Source of the DNA: Rhizobium phaseoli
GTDB lineage: Bacteria; Pseudomonadota; Alphaproteobacteria; Rhizobiales; Rhizobiaceae
Direction: 5' to 3'
NCBI RefSeq assembly: GCF_010668805.1
Contig: NZ_WUFT01000009.1
Coordinates: forward strand, 124,001 to 188,000
Length of the DNA: 64,000 nt
The translations under genes and the position numbers were made by a program. The notes below the pieces were generated by a model, which worked only from the letters and a program-made list of their open reading frames with translations, did not search any database and had not been told where the DNA came from. Below, piece by piece: positions 1 to 8,645 of the stretch. How positions within the stretch are numbered: position 1 is the stretch's first letter; each line of letters opens with the position of its first letter.

Positions 1-273
1 GAATATGCTGGCGATCATCACCAGCGGGTAGATCGACATTCCAATGGCGACGAGTCGGTCGGATTTCGACAGGTTCAAGGCCATGCTGCCGGTCGCCAAA
101 CAGTAGAGGCCCCACACCATCGATGCGAGAAGAATGAACAAGTTGAAGTTGGGCGAAAGTCCGGGAAGGATTGCAAAGGAAAAGACCGCAATGCGGTTGT
201 TCCGATCGCGTGCGCCTTCCGCCCCATCTTCTGGATAGAGCACTGCTATCTTCAGTTGTTCGAGGTATTTCAC
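1..273 (-). CDS. Hypothetical membrane protein, 5' part (runs off the left edge)
   Basis: Ninety-one codons stay open from a GTG at 273 to the window edge, so the C-terminus is missing. The start is preceded by an AGGA about ten bases upstream. The first 30 residues are charged and soluble. Two hydrophobic segments follow (about residues 40-60 and 72-91), separated by a short polar stretch, so this is an integral membrane protein. I recognise no family, and the neighbours give no functional hint. The reading frame is real-looking in codon use, but the start is GTG and no ATG lies in frame upstream before a stop. Confidence 0.55.
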   Translation of the reverse strand, partial: MKYLEQLKIAVLYPEDGAEGARDRNNRIAVFSFAILPGLSPNFNLFILLASMVWGLYCLATGSMALNLSKSDRLVAIGMSIYPLVMIASIF

Positions 274-609
274 TTGCCGATCCTGATCATGCTGATGCCG
301 TCTCGCTAAGGATCGGGATCACGGCTGTCAAGCCGAGGATTGCGTACAATCTATGGCTTTATTCCCAGTGGTATTCCAGCAACAGGATCTACGGGCGAAC
401 GTGGCCCACGAAATGACGGGATGCGAGATAAGCCAGCTTCAGCGGTGGACACGCCCAAGGTGCAGGTTTTGTTCGAAGGTTTGATCGTCGAACGACATTT
501 ATCGCATGTGGGATCGCCGTGCGGCGAAGCCCCGCTCCTAAGGTGCCGATGGTCGATGGGCCGCGCTACAGATCTTCGATCCGGCAAGCCGCTGCACTGA
601 ATGTCACCG
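274..609. other. Intergenic stretch, nothing recognised
   Basis: Short open frames on both strands here lack ribosome binding sites and resemble no family I know. No convincing promoter, terminator or repeat is seen. Confidence 0.5.
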
Positions 610-861
610 CTATCGGCAATATCGGCTTGTCAGACTCTCGTTCGATGATCGACCGAGGAGGTAGCCGAGGCCGAAGGCCAGAATGCCCGTGCTGAGCAAC
701 AATGCGCTTGCGGTGTGCGGGTGATCCCTAACGCCGGAAGCGACGGCGTAGACCTCACGCGTCACGCCGTTGGCTGCCGACCTCGCAGCTTTGGTCAGTC
801 CCTCCGGCGGCTCGGAGGGCGTTCCGGTGAACCCGGCGTTCAAGTTTTGTTTGTCGGCCAT
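610..861 (-). CDS. Small single-pass membrane protein of unknown function
   Basis: This 83-residue protein has a polar N-terminal half and one C-terminal hydrophobic helix (about residues 50-70) rich in Gly, Leu and Ala. The start at 861 was chosen over a longer frame because AGGAAAGG lies just upstream of this ATG. It sits 38 bases behind the DUF2934 gene on the same strand, so the two are probably co-transcribed. That gene has an EcfG-like promoter, which suggests a role in general stress. The family is unknown to me. Confidence 0.6.
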   Translation of the reverse strand: MADKQNLNAGFTGTPSEPPEGLTKAARSAANGVTREVYAVASGVRDHPHTASALLLSTGILAFGLGYLLGRSSNESLTSRYCR

Positions 862-899
862 GTCTGGACCTTTCCTGAGATTGGCTAACGGCTGAAAAT

Positions 900-1301
900 T
901 CAACTTTGCTCGCGCGTGCCGGGAGAGGCCTCGCGCTGATCGGCATCTTCGAGATCGCTTTTGACGAGGAAGGTATCGGTATGTTGGCGCGAGGCCTCTC
1001 GCAGTGCCGCAAGATTTGGAGGATTGTCGATCTCGCCCTGTGCATCGAGTTCATGTGCATCGAGCTCATCCTCAGCCAAGGTCCAGTGATGCCGGTGCAT
1101 GCCTTCCGGTCTACCTTCCTTCTCCCAGAGCGAGTATGCTTTTTTGCGGATCTCCTCCTCACGGGTGGCCGTCGGCGACCCGGCGCTCTGCTTGTCTATT
1201 TCGTTTACGCCTCGCTTTCCGCGGCTGTCCGCAGCGGATGGAAATTCCGGCCGGACGTCGGCCGGGGCTTCGCGTGTCTTGCGTCGTGTTGGGTTTTTCA
1301 T
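900..1301 (-). CDS. DUF2934 domain protein
   Basis: The predicted product is 133 residues: a basic, disordered N-terminus, then a DUF2934 core at about residues 47-80 (REEEIRKKAYSLWEKEGRP) and an acidic tail. DUF2934 proteins are small soluble rhizobial proteins of unknown function, often under stress control. The start at 1301 is chosen because AAGGAG lies six to seven bases upstream; a longer frame to 1349 has no such site. A GGAAC-N16-GGTT element lies just upstream, and a small membrane protein gene follows in the same direction. Confidence 0.7.
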   Translation of the reverse strand: MKNPTRRKTREAPADVRPEFPSAADSRGKRGVNEIDKQSAGSPTATREEEIRKKAYSLWEKEGRPEGMHRHHWTLAEDELDAHELDAQGEIDNPPNLAALREASRQHTDTFLVKSDLEDADQREASPGTREQS

Positions 1302-1322
1302 GAGCGTCTCCTTGGCTCTTTC

Positions 1323-1347
1323 AACCAGCCCGGCCGTTCTAAGTTCC
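1323..1347 (-). promoter_or_regulatory. Candidate EcfG-type general-stress promoter
   Basis: On the minus strand GGAAC (1347-1343), a 16-base spacer and GGTT (1326-1323) approximate the alphaproteobacterial EcfG consensus GGAAC-N16/17-CGTT. It would give a very short leader before the DUF2934 start at 1301. The -10 half has one mismatch, so this is a candidate only. Confidence 0.4.
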
Positions 1348-1480
1348 AAAACAATGAATGCCCTGGCGTGGGGTCTAATTTCCCGCCCGTCTTTCGTTCG
1401 CGGCGCCAGCAGGCAAACCTGCGGATGGACGTCATGCCGTCATCCCGACGACCACGAGTTGGCAAAGTGAAATGATTGAT

Positions 1481-1490
1481 ATACTAGTAT
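1481..1490. promoter_or_regulatory. Palindromic operator candidate ATACTAGTAT
   Basis: A perfect 10-base palindrome lies 25 bases before the start of the GntR regulator gene. FadR-type GntR proteins bind short palindromes, so autoregulation of the gntR-uxuA unit is plausible. It is inferred from position and symmetry only. Confidence 0.4.
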
Positions 1491-1514
1491 GCTAAATCTT
1501 TGTCCGGTATCATT

Positions 1515-2228
1515 ATGCGGCAGGCATCAGGAACCGAAGTTTTTATCGTCCCGCCCGTTATCGGCAGGCTGCGTCGGGTCACCACCGCTGGCGCCATCTA
1601 CGATCGCCTGCATGCCGATATCGTGTCGCTGCGGATGCCGCCTGGCATGTCGCTGCAGGAAAAGCGCATCGCCAACGATTTCGGCGTAAGCCGCACGCCA
1701 GTGCGTGAGGCACTGCTCAGGCTTTCCGAAGGAGGACTGGTCGACATTTACCCGCAGTCGGGCACCGTTGTGTCGCGCGTGCCAGTTTCTGCGATCCCGG
1801 AAGCAGTTGTCGTGCGCAAGGCGCTCGAAGGCACGACCGTCGAGACCGCGGCTTTGACCGCCACCGCTGCCGACATCGCCTGTCTCGATGCCATCATCGG
1901 CCGTCAGCGGTCGCATGCCGCGACCGGCAATAGCTCGAGTTTCCATGAGGAAGACGAGACCTTTCACGAAGCGATCGCACAGATAGCGGGTTATCCCGGC
2001 ATCTGGGCGATCCTGAAAACGGTCAAGGTGCAGATCGACCGAGCCCGGCGGCTGACGCTGCCGGTGCTCGGACGGATGGACACAGTGGTGCACGAACATA
2101 TGATCATTCGCGATGCGCTCGCCGCCCATGATGTCACGGCTGCACGGGAAGCGATGATCCATCACCTGAGCGCCGTCATCCCCGATGTCGACGCGCTGCG
2201 CGCGCGTTATCCCGACTATTTCTGCTGA
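1515..2228 (+). CDS. GntR-family (FCD/FadR type) transcriptional regulator
   Basis: A 237-residue cytoplasmic regulator with a winged helix-turn-helix in the N-terminal third (SLQEKRIANDFGVSRTPVRE) and a C-terminal FCD all-helical effector domain. The FCD domain holds the usual His/Asp positions, including FHEAIAQ and HEHMIIRDAL. The gene ends 46 bases before uxuA on the same strand, so it probably controls hexuronate or mannonate use. ATG 1515 is preferred; a TTG at 1500 is also in frame, and neither has a strong ribosome binding site. A palindrome upstream may be its own operator. Confidence 0.85.
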   Translation: MRQASGTEVFIVPPVIGRLRRVTTAGAIYDRLHADIVSLRMPPGMSLQEKRIANDFGVSRTPVREALLRLSEGGLVDIYPQSGTVVSRVPVSAIPEAVVVRKALEGTTVETAALTATAADIACLDAIIGRQRSHAATGNSSSFHEEDETFHEAIAQIAGYPGIWAILKTVKVQIDRARRLTLPVLGRMDTVVHEHMIIRDALAAHDVTAAREAMIHHLSAVIPDVDALRARYPDYFC

Positions 2229-2274
2229 TGGCAGACCGAGACATGAAACGAAAAGGCGAGGGAAGGAAACAAGG

Positions 2275-3462
2275 ATGCGGCAAGGTTGGAGATGGTTCGG
2301 GCCGGAAGCGCCGGTGACGTTGGATGATGTCCGCCAGACGGGCGCGACCAATATCGTCTCTTCGCTCCATCAGGTGCCGATCGGCAGGGCCTGGACGGAA
2401 AGGGAAGTGCGCGAGCGCCAGTCTCTGATCGAGACGACGCCTGGCGACCGTTCGCCGCTGGTCTGGTCGGTGGTCGAGAGCATTCCGATCCCCGATGCCG
2501 TCAAGCGCAAGGGCGGGGAGGCGAGGGCCGAAATCGAGGCGTGGATCGCCAGCCTCGAAGCCGTCGCCGCCTGTGACATTCCGATCGTCTGCTACAATTT
2601 CATGCCCGTGGTCGACTGGACCCGTACCGAGCTTGATTTCGTGACGCCGACTGGCGCCACCGCCATGCGGTTCGATCACGAACGTTTCGCAGCCTTTGAT
2701 CTCTTCATACTCGAACGGCCGGATGCGGCGCAGCACTATTCGGCGGAAGACCGCGAACGGGCGCGTATCGTCTTCGAAGCCATGTCGGAGGACGAGATCG
2801 CCGATATCACCCGCATCATCACCTCGGCTCTGCCGGGTTCGACCACCGAGCCTTTGACCATTCCGGCATTCCGGGAAAAGCTGGTCGCCTATGGCGGTAT
2901 CGATGCCGCACGGCTGCGCCGGCATCTGATCGAATTCCTGGAGGCAGTGACGCCGGCTGCCGAGGCGCGCGGCGTCAAGCTGACGCTGCATCCAGACGAT
3001 CCGCCGCGTTCACTGTTCGGCCTTCCACGCATCGCCTCGACGGCCGATGACTATGCTGCGCTCTTCGATGCGGTGCCATCGGCAGCCAACGGCATGTGCT
3101 ATTGCACCGGCAGCCTTGGCGTGCGCGCCGAAAACGACCTGCCGGGGATCGCCCGGCGTTTCGCGTCGCGCATCCACTTTGCCCATCTGCGCGCCACGAC
3201 GCGCGAGGGCGACGGCCGGACCTTCCATGAAAGCGCCCATCTGGAAGGCGACGTCGACATGGTTGCGGTGCTCAGGGAACTGGTTGCTGAAGATCGCCGC
3301 CGCAGCGCGCAAGACGCGATCGTCTTTCGTTCGGACCATGGTCACCGCATGCTCGACGATCTCGACAAGATCGTCACGCCCGGTTACCCGGCGATCGGCC
3401 GCATGCGCGGCCTCGCCGAACTGCGCGGCATCCTGCATGCCCTCGGCGCGCCGCCGAACTGA
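2275..3462 (+). CDS. uxuA: Mannonate dehydratase
   Basis: UxuA (EC 4.2.1.8) converts D-mannonate to 2-keto-3-deoxy-D-gluconate in glucuronate catabolism in the cytoplasm. The 395-residue length equals the usual UxuA length. The product keeps the TIM-barrel metal-site segments: His239 in HPDDPP, the CYC motif at 275-277, and a late FRSDHGH segment. ATG 2275 follows the purine-rich GGAAGGAAACAAGG. The gene is in one unit with the GntR regulator. No uxuB, kdgK or uronate isomerase gene is present, so the other steps must be encoded elsewhere. Confidence 0.93.
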   Translation: MRQGWRWFGPEAPVTLDDVRQTGATNIVSSLHQVPIGRAWTEREVRERQSLIETTPGDRSPLVWSVVESIPIPDAVKRKGGEARAEIEAWIASLEAVAACDIPIVCYNFMPVVDWTRTELDFVTPTGATAMRFDHERFAAFDLFILERPDAAQHYSAEDRERARIVFEAMSEDEIADITRIITSALPGSTTEPLTIPAFREKLVAYGGIDAARLRRHLIEFLEAVTPAAEARGVKLTLHPDDPPRSLFGLPRIASTADDYAALFDAVPSAANGMCYCTGSLGVRAENDLPGIARRFASRIHFAHLRATTREGDGRTFHESAHLEGDVDMVAVLRELVAEDRRRSAQDAIVFRSDHGHRMLDDLDKIVTPGYPAIGRMRGLAELRGILHALGAPPN

Positions 3463-3507
3463 GGGCGTCCAGCGGCTTGCATCGCTGCACCTTCAGCAGA
3501 AATCATC

Positions 3508-3540
3508 GCGCTCTGAAGCTTGAGCAACGCTTCAGAGCGC
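3508..3540. terminator. Hairpin between convergent uxuA and tetR
   Basis: Perfect 12-base arms (GCGCTCTGAAGC and its complement) flank a 9-base loop and overlap the last codons of the convergent TetR gene. There is no long T-run, but position and strength suggest a bidirectional transcription end. Confidence 0.5.
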
Positions 3541-4182
3541 GCAACCCTTCAAAAAAAGATCAGCGCACATTTTCGCCCGAGCCTCAATTGCCTCGATTTT
3601 CGGCGCCGGTTCCTGGCGAAGCATTGCGGCGCGCTGCGGCTCCATGATCATCATGCCGCGCAGCATGCCGCAGGCGGCGTGTGGATCGTCAAGCGCGATC
3701 AGGCCGCGGTCGATCTGCTTGCGCAGCCAGTCCTCCATCAGCGTATTGGTTCTGACGATGGCTTTCTCATAGAAGGTATTGGCGATCTCGGGAAAACGGT
3801 CGGACTCACTGATGACAAGCCGGGTGACGGTGATCGTATCCAGCGAGAGCGTCAGCATGCCATAGGCCAACAGCATGCGTTCAAGCCCTTGTCTGAGATC
3901 GGCCACGGCGAGGGTGCCCGGGTCAAGCGCCATGAGAAAGCGGCCCGTGCGCTCCGTGACCATTTCGGAAAAGAGGTCTGCCTTCGTCGGGAACAGGCGG
4001 TAGAGCGTCTTGGTCGAAACCCCCGCCTCTTGTGCGATCGAAGCGATGCTTGCAGCCGCATAGCCGCTCTCGTGGAACTGCCTGTTGGCCGCCTCGATGA
4101 TGACGCTTCTCGTATCGTCGTCGCAACGCACTTGCGGTCGGCCTCGCGGCCTCTTCTCGATTTCGTGATTTTGGACCATCAT
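3532..4182 (-). CDS. TetR-family regulator of the adjacent efflux genes
   Basis: A 216-residue regulator with an N-terminal TetR helix-turn-helix (ASIASIAQEAGVSTKTLYRL, about residues 45-65) followed by a helical ligand-binding domain. It is divergent from the HlyD/MFS efflux pair and separated by about 130 bases that hold two palindromes, the classic layout of a local repressor. The start at 4182 or 4179 (two consecutive ATGs) precedes a basic arm. A longer frame to 4269 would read through the operators and is rejected. R. etli has an equivalent rmrR/rmrAB arrangement for flavonoid efflux; whether this is the orthologue was not tested. Confidence 0.85.
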   Translation of the reverse strand: MMVQNHEIEKRPRGRPQVRCDDDTRSVIIEAANRQFHESGYAAASIASIAQEAGVSTKTLYRLFPTKADLFSEMVTERTGRFLMALDPGTLAVADLRQGLERMLLAYGMLTLSLDTITVTRLVISESDRFPEIANTFYEKAIVRTNTLMEDWLRKQIDRGLIALDDPHAACGMLRGMMIMEPQRAAMLRQEPAPKIEAIEARAKMCADLFLKGCAL

Positions 4183-4236
4183 AATTTTCCAAATTATCGT
4201 TGACATCCAATTTCTAATGCATATTTTGGAAAATAT
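4181..4236. promoter_or_regulatory. Two palindromic TetR operators
   Basis: Site 1 at 4181-4197 reads ATAATTT-TCC-AAATTAT. Site 2 at 4221-4236 reads ATATTTT-GG-AAAATAT. Both are perfect inverted repeats with related AT-rich half-sites. Site 1 covers the start of tetR and site 2 covers the -10 of the efflux promoter, so repressor binding could silence both directions. Confidence 0.6.
4200..4227 (+). promoter_or_regulatory. Sigma-70-type promoter of the efflux operon
   Basis: TTGACA at 4200-4205 and TATTTT at 4222-4227 are separated by 16 bases, directed toward the HlyD gene that starts at 4314. The -10 lies inside the second palindrome, consistent with repression by TetR. Confidence 0.6.
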
Positions 4237-4313
4237 CAAGTTTCTAAAATGTATTCCACCTGTATTCAAAGGCCGCAGCCGGTAGCGACAGCGACCACTC
4301 CAAGGAGAGAGAC

Positions 4314-5498
4314 ATGTCCATCAAAACGCTGCAGGCCCTTAATAACAACGCACCTATGCCGGAAATCGTCGCGGAAGCCGCGCCCGCAACCCTTGATGCC
4401 GGCAATTCGCCGCGCATCGTCGAGCCTGCCGTCGTTTCGGAGCCTCCCGTTCGCAAACGCGGCGGTCGCGGATTGTTGCTGGGTGCAACGGCGCTCGTGC
4501 TGATCGCCGCCGGCGGCTATTACGGCCACAACTACTGGACTGTCGGCCGTTTCGAAGTCTCGACCGACGATGCCTATGTGAAGGCTGACAATACGACCGT
4601 CGCACCGAAAGTGTCGGGCTATATCGCGGAAGTGCTGGTCAGTGATAATCAGATGGTCGAGGCCGGCCAGCCACTTGCCCGCATCGACGATCGCGATTTC
4701 CGCGCCGCGCTCGACCAGGCCAAGGCCGATGTCGCTGCAGCCGAGGCGATGCTCGACGCCAAGCAGGCGTCGCTCGATATTCAGCACTCGACGATTGCCG
4801 CCGCCCGCGCCACGGTCGAGGTCGACAAGGCCAATGAGACCTTTGCCGAACAAAACAACAAGCGCTATGCCAATCTCGCGACCAACGGTTATGCTCCGGT
4901 CCAGACGGCACAGCAGGCGGCCTCTGCCATCGCTGCAGCCCAGGCAACCATCGTTCGCGACAACGCCGCTCTCGATGCCGCCGTCAAGCAGGTCGATCTT
5001 TTGAATGCCGAGCTCGCCCAGGCGAGGGCGACGTTTGCTCATGACCAGGCCGTCCAGCATCAGGCTGAGCTGAACCTCTCCTATGCAACCATTGCCGCGC
5101 CTGTCGACGGCACCGTCGGCAACCGCACGCTGCGTGTCGGCCAGTATGTCCAGGCCGGCACCCAGCTGATGTCGGTCGTGCCGACGAGCGAGGTCTATGT
5201 GATTGCCAACTACAAGGAGACGCAGCTCACCGATGTTCGGGCGGGGCAGCCGGTCAATATCGAGGTCGATACCTTCCCGGGCCGCATCTATCACGGCCAT
5301 GTCGACAGCCTTGCTCCGGCAAGCGGCCAGGAATTCGCCCTGCTGCCTCCTGACAATGCGACGGGAAATTTCACCAAGGTCGTTCAGCGCATTCCGGTCA
5401 AGATCGTGCTTGATGGCGAAGCCGCCGGTGGCGACCTGCGTCCGGGCATGTCCGTTCAACCGAGCATCGACACCATGGCCGATGCCGACCGCAAATAG
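4314..5498 (+). CDS. HlyD/EmrA-family efflux adaptor (RmrA-like)
   Basis: A 394-residue membrane-fusion protein. It has a cytoplasmic N-terminus of about 50 residues, one membrane anchor (about 53-72), then a periplasmic part with a split biotinyl-lipoyl domain (VAPKVSGYIAEVLV and YATIAAPVDGTVG) around an Ala-rich coiled coil at about 125-250. It should link the inner-membrane MFS pump encoded next to an outer-membrane channel. ATG 4314 has AAGGAGAG seven bases upstream. It resembles R. etli RmrA and E. coli EmrA. The substrate (flavonoid, drug or other) is not visible. Confidence 0.88.
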   Translation: MSIKTLQALNNNAPMPEIVAEAAPATLDAGNSPRIVEPAVVSEPPVRKRGGRGLLLGATALVLIAAGGYYGHNYWTVGRFEVSTDDAYVKADNTTVAPKVSGYIAEVLVSDNQMVEAGQPLARIDDRDFRAALDQAKADVAAAEAMLDAKQASLDIQHSTIAAARATVEVDKANETFAEQNNKRYANLATNGYAPVQTAQQAASAIAAAQATIVRDNAALDAAVKQVDLLNAELAQARATFAHDQAVQHQAELNLSYATIAAPVDGTVGNRTLRVGQYVQAGTQLMSVVPTSEVYVIANYKETQLTDVRAGQPVNIEVDTFPGRIYHGHVDSLAPASGQEFALLPPDNATGNFTKVVQRIPVKIVLDGEAAGGDLRPGMSVQPSIDTMADADRK

Positions 5499-5522
5499 GC
5501 GCCGGGATCAGGAGATCGTGTC

Positions 5523-7106
5523 ATGTCCACCATCGCAGCAACAGCCGTCGCCACATCGCAGCCCCGCGCCAGCACCAGGGAATGGATCGCCGTTCTCGCC
5601 GGCATGATCGGCGCCTTCATGGCGATCCTCAACATCCAGATCACCAATGCCTCCCTCCTCGATATCGAGGGCGGCATCGGAACGGGCGTCGACAACGGTG
5701 CCTGGATCTCGACCTCCTACCTGATCGGCGAAATCGTCGTCATTCCGCTGACGGCCTATTTCAGCAGCGTCTTTTCATTCCGCCGCTATATCCTCGTCAA
5801 CTCAATCCTGTTTCCGCTGTTTTCGATCGCCTGCGCCTTCGCCCATGATCTCGGCACGATGATCCTGCTGCGCGGCCTGCAGGGTTTTGCCGGCGGCGTG
5901 CTGATCCCGATGGCCTTCACCATGGTGCTGACCAAGCTGCCGAAACCGCAGCAGCCGCTCGGCCTTGCGATCTTCGCGCTCTCCGTCACCTTCGCACCGG
6001 CGATCGGCCCGACCATCGGCGGTTACCTGACTGAAAACTATGGCTGGCAGACCATTTTCTTCATCAACGCCATCCCGAGCGCCGTCATGGCCGTGGCGCT
6101 CGCCATGACGCTCGACAAGCAGCCGATGCAGCTTCGCCTGCTCAGGGAGGGCGACTGGGCGGGTATTTTCACCATGGCGATCGGTCTCTCGGCGCTGCAG
6201 ACGGTTCTCGAGGAAGGCAACAAGGAGGACTGGTTTTCCTCGCCCTTCATCGTCAAGCTCAGCATTCTCGCCTTCGTCTTTCTTGCCGCCTTCATCTGGA
6301 TCGAGCTCACCGTCAAGAAGCCGCTGGTCAAGCTCAGCCTACTGACGCAGCGAAATTTCGGCATCGGCGTTGCCGTCAACGTGCTGGTTGGCGTCGCCCT
6401 CTTCGGCACCGTCTATATCCTGCCGCAATATCTCGGCCAGGTTCAGCGCTACAATGCCGAGCAGATCGGCATGGTGCTGGCTTGGACCGGCTTGCCGCAA
6501 CTGCTGCTGATCCCGCTTGTTCCGATGATGATGAAGCGCTTCGACGCGCGTTACATCGGCTTCCTCGGCATCTCGATCTTCGCGATCAGCTGCTTCATGA
6601 ACGTCACGCTTTCGGCCGATACCGCGGGCGACCAGTTCTGGATCCCCAACATCGTTCGCGCCATCGGCCAGGCGCTGGTGCTGACGCCGATCACCGCCAT
6701 TACCACCGCCGGCATCGCAGCCACGGATGCTGCTGCCGCTTCGGGCCTGACCAATATGCTGCGCAATCTCGGCGGCGCCGTCGGCACGGCAACGCTCGGC
6801 ACGGTGCTGACCAAGCGCGAGCAGTTCCACTCCAACATCATCGGCCAGTCGGTCACGCTCGGCCGCGATGAGGTCCGCGACCGGCTTGCGCAAACGACCG
6901 GCTATTTCATGCAGCACGGCATTTCCGACCCAGCGCTCGCCGGGCAGAAGGCCATTGTCGTACTCGGGCAGATCGTCAGGCGCCAGGCCCTGATCCTTGG
7001 CTTTGCCGATACCTTCGCCGTCATCGGCGTGGTTCTTGCAATTGCTGCCGTCGCGCTGCTGCTCACCCAAAAGCCGCGGGCCAGCGGTGGCGCCGGCGCT
7101 CACTGA
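5523..7106 (+). CDS. DHA2-family MFS multidrug exporter (EmrB/RmrB-like)
   Basis: A 527-residue inner-membrane protein with about 14 hydrophobic helices, as in EmrB. The family motifs are visible: LNIQITNASLLDI in TM1 and RGLQGFAGG in the TM4 region. It is a proton-driven drug or phytochemical exporter and starts 24 bases after the adaptor gene behind AGGAG. Together they form an EmrAB-type tripartite pump under the neighbouring TetR. The C-terminus is a short polar tail. The family assignment is firm and the substrate is unknown. Confidence 0.9.
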   Translation: MSTIAATAVATSQPRASTREWIAVLAGMIGAFMAILNIQITNASLLDIEGGIGTGVDNGAWISTSYLIGEIVVIPLTAYFSSVFSFRRYILVNSILFPLFSIACAFAHDLGTMILLRGLQGFAGGVLIPMAFTMVLTKLPKPQQPLGLAIFALSVTFAPAIGPTIGGYLTENYGWQTIFFINAIPSAVMAVALAMTLDKQPMQLRLLREGDWAGIFTMAIGLSALQTVLEEGNKEDWFSSPFIVKLSILAFVFLAAFIWIELTVKKPLVKLSLLTQRNFGIGVAVNVLVGVALFGTVYILPQYLGQVQRYNAEQIGMVLAWTGLPQLLLIPLVPMMMKRFDARYIGFLGISIFAISCFMNVTLSADTAGDQFWIPNIVRAIGQALVLTPITAITTAGIAATDAAAASGLTNMLRNLGGAVGTATLGTVLTKREQFHSNIIGQSVTLGRDEVRDRLAQTTGYFMQHGISDPALAGQKAIVVLGQIVRRQALILGFADTFAVIGVVLAIAAVALLLTQKPRASGGAGAH

Positions 7107-7140
7107 GAACGGCCCCGCGACAGCTGCAAAAGCCTCCTTC

Positions 7141-7160
7141 GTGCGCCCTGTCGGGCGCAC
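7141..7160. terminator. Terminator-like hairpin between convergent genes
   Basis: GTGCGCCC-TGTC-GGGCGCAC is a perfect 8-base stem with a 4-base loop, followed by GGCTTTCT. It sits between the convergent exporter and epimerase-like genes. Confidence 0.55.
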
Positions 7161-7166
7161 GGCTTT

Positions 7167-8036
7167 CTATTGTAAAATCTCGACGGTAAAGGCGAAGCGA
7201 GCGACCGCACCCGGTGCCAGGATCGTCGTGGAGGGCCGCTTCGAAAGTTCGCTCGAACGTCCAGCCTCCGCGGCCGTTCCATGCCAGGGTTCGATGCAGA
7301 GGAAGGGAGCGCCCGGTTTGGTCCACAGGGCAAGATTGGGCAGATTTTCGAACCGGAACTGTATGGTCGGCCCATTTTCGGCGCCATAGGTCAGGCCTTC
7401 GCCTGCCCCTATCGGAAAGATCATCGCATCCTGCTCGAACATTGCGTGATCGAGCACCAACCGGCCGGCATCGAACGGCGAGGGCAGCGGCGCAGGATTG
7501 ATGAGGCCACCCTGCAGCCGCACAAGCGGCGGCTCGGCCTTATTGTCGAGGGTAATGACATGGTCGTGCCCGTCAGCACCCGGCAGCGGCCAGGTGAAGG
7601 CCGAGTGAAATCCAAGTCCAAACGGCATCGCCTTCTGGTCGCAGTTGGTGACTTCTGCCGCCACCGTCAACGTGCGACCCTCAACCGCATGCTCCACGGC
7701 CAGCTGAAAATCGAATGGATAGACCGCCTGGGTGGCCGCCGACGCGGCCAGTTCGTATCGGCACATCGTCGCGGTGGATGCTGCAAGCGCGAATTCGCTG
7801 CGGCGGGCAAAACCATGCTGGGTCATCGGATAGATCGTGCCGTCGATTGCTATCTTGTCATCCGGCGCCTTGCCGACGATCGGAAAAAGGATCGGCGACC
7901 GCCCGGTCCAGAAGGCTGGGTCGCCCGTCCACAACCATGAGCGTCCGTCGCTGGTGGCGAGCGCCTGCATCTCGGCGCCGAGGGAGGAGACGTCGACGGT
8001 GAGATGCTGGTTTCCAATCCGGATCGAGCTTGGCAT
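7167..8036 (-). CDS. Aldose 1-epimerase-like protein (LacX/galactose mutarotase fold)
   Basis: A 289-residue cytoplasmic protein with a beta-rich galactose-mutarotase fold. Recognisable segments include GAEMQAL, SPILFPIVG, QHGFAR, GLGFHSAFTWP (a conserved His) and FLCIEPWHG (the conserved Glu region). These families interconvert anomers of aldoses or bind sugar phosphates. ATG 8036 is chosen because AAAGGGA lies just upstream; a longer frame to 8132 lacks a site. It stands alone and is convergent with the exporter. The exact sugar is unknown. Confidence 0.8.
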   Translation of the reverse strand: MPSSIRIGNQHLTVDVSSLGAEMQALATSDGRSWLWTGDPAFWTGRSPILFPIVGKAPDDKIAIDGTIYPMTQHGFARRSEFALAASTATMCRYELAASAATQAVYPFDFQLAVEHAVEGRTLTVAAEVTNCDQKAMPFGLGFHSAFTWPLPGADGHDHVITLDNKAEPPLVRLQGGLINPAPLPSPFDAGRLVLDHAMFEQDAMIFPIGAGEGLTYGAENGPTIQFRFENLPNLALWTKPGAPFLCIEPWHGTAAEAGRSSELSKRPSTTILAPGAVARFAFTVEILQ

Positions 8037-8136
8037 CGCAATTCCCTTTCGCCATGGTTCGCCATCAAGCCATATCTTTCTGGGCGGCTGATTTCCACTC
8101 AATAGGTAAGGAAGCCGCTCCTGCCGTCGCACCGCG

Positions 8137-8466
8137 TTATTTTGGCACGGCGCCCACTCTGGCGATCACTTCGTTTGGGATGCCATAACGCTGAATGGCG
8201 TCGCGGTTGTTTTTGAGCCCGCAGATCTCACGCTGGATAAAGAAGGCCCAGACGGCGTCGGATGCTGCATTGAGAAGTCTCTCGCGTTCCTCGCCACTCT
8301 GGCTGTCGGCGGTCCAGGCCTTCAGCGCAGCAAGTGCTGCCTCCACCTTCAGCCCGTGGCGCCTGAGCGTATCGGCGCGTTCCGACATCAGCTCGTATTC
8401 GAGGACGTTGAAGCCACCTGGATTCTGCAGCGATTGTCCGAGGGACTGCGGCGGGCGGACGCTCAT
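8137..8466 (-). CDS. Conserved hypothetical protein (DUF6665-like)
   Basis: A 109-residue, mostly helical soluble protein. The core reads NVLEYELMSERADTLRRHG and ends in AVWAFFIQREICGL and an IPNEVIARVGA tail, a pattern I associate with the rhizobial DUF6665 family. AAGGAG lies 11 bases before ATG 8466; an in-frame TTG six bases upstream would give tighter spacing. Function is unknown. It lies upstream of the epimerase-like gene on the same strand with a 100-base gap. Confidence 0.6.
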   Translation of the reverse strand: MSVRPPQSLGQSLQNPGGFNVLEYELMSERADTLRRHGLKVEAALAALKAWTADSQSGEERERLLNAASDAVWAFFIQREICGLKNNRDAIQRYGIPNEVIARVGAVPK

Positions 8467-8645
8467 TGGCAAGGCTTCTCCTTGGCGCGAGCCACGATAC
8501 TATCCAATCCGGTTCTAAATGAAAGACGCAAGCACGACGTCGTCCGACAACCGCCAGATCGAGAGGGTTGGGAACGGGCCTATCCTGTCATTTCCATGCG
8601 TGGCATAAGGGCGACAAAATCTTTTCTTGGGTCCCCGCGCACATC

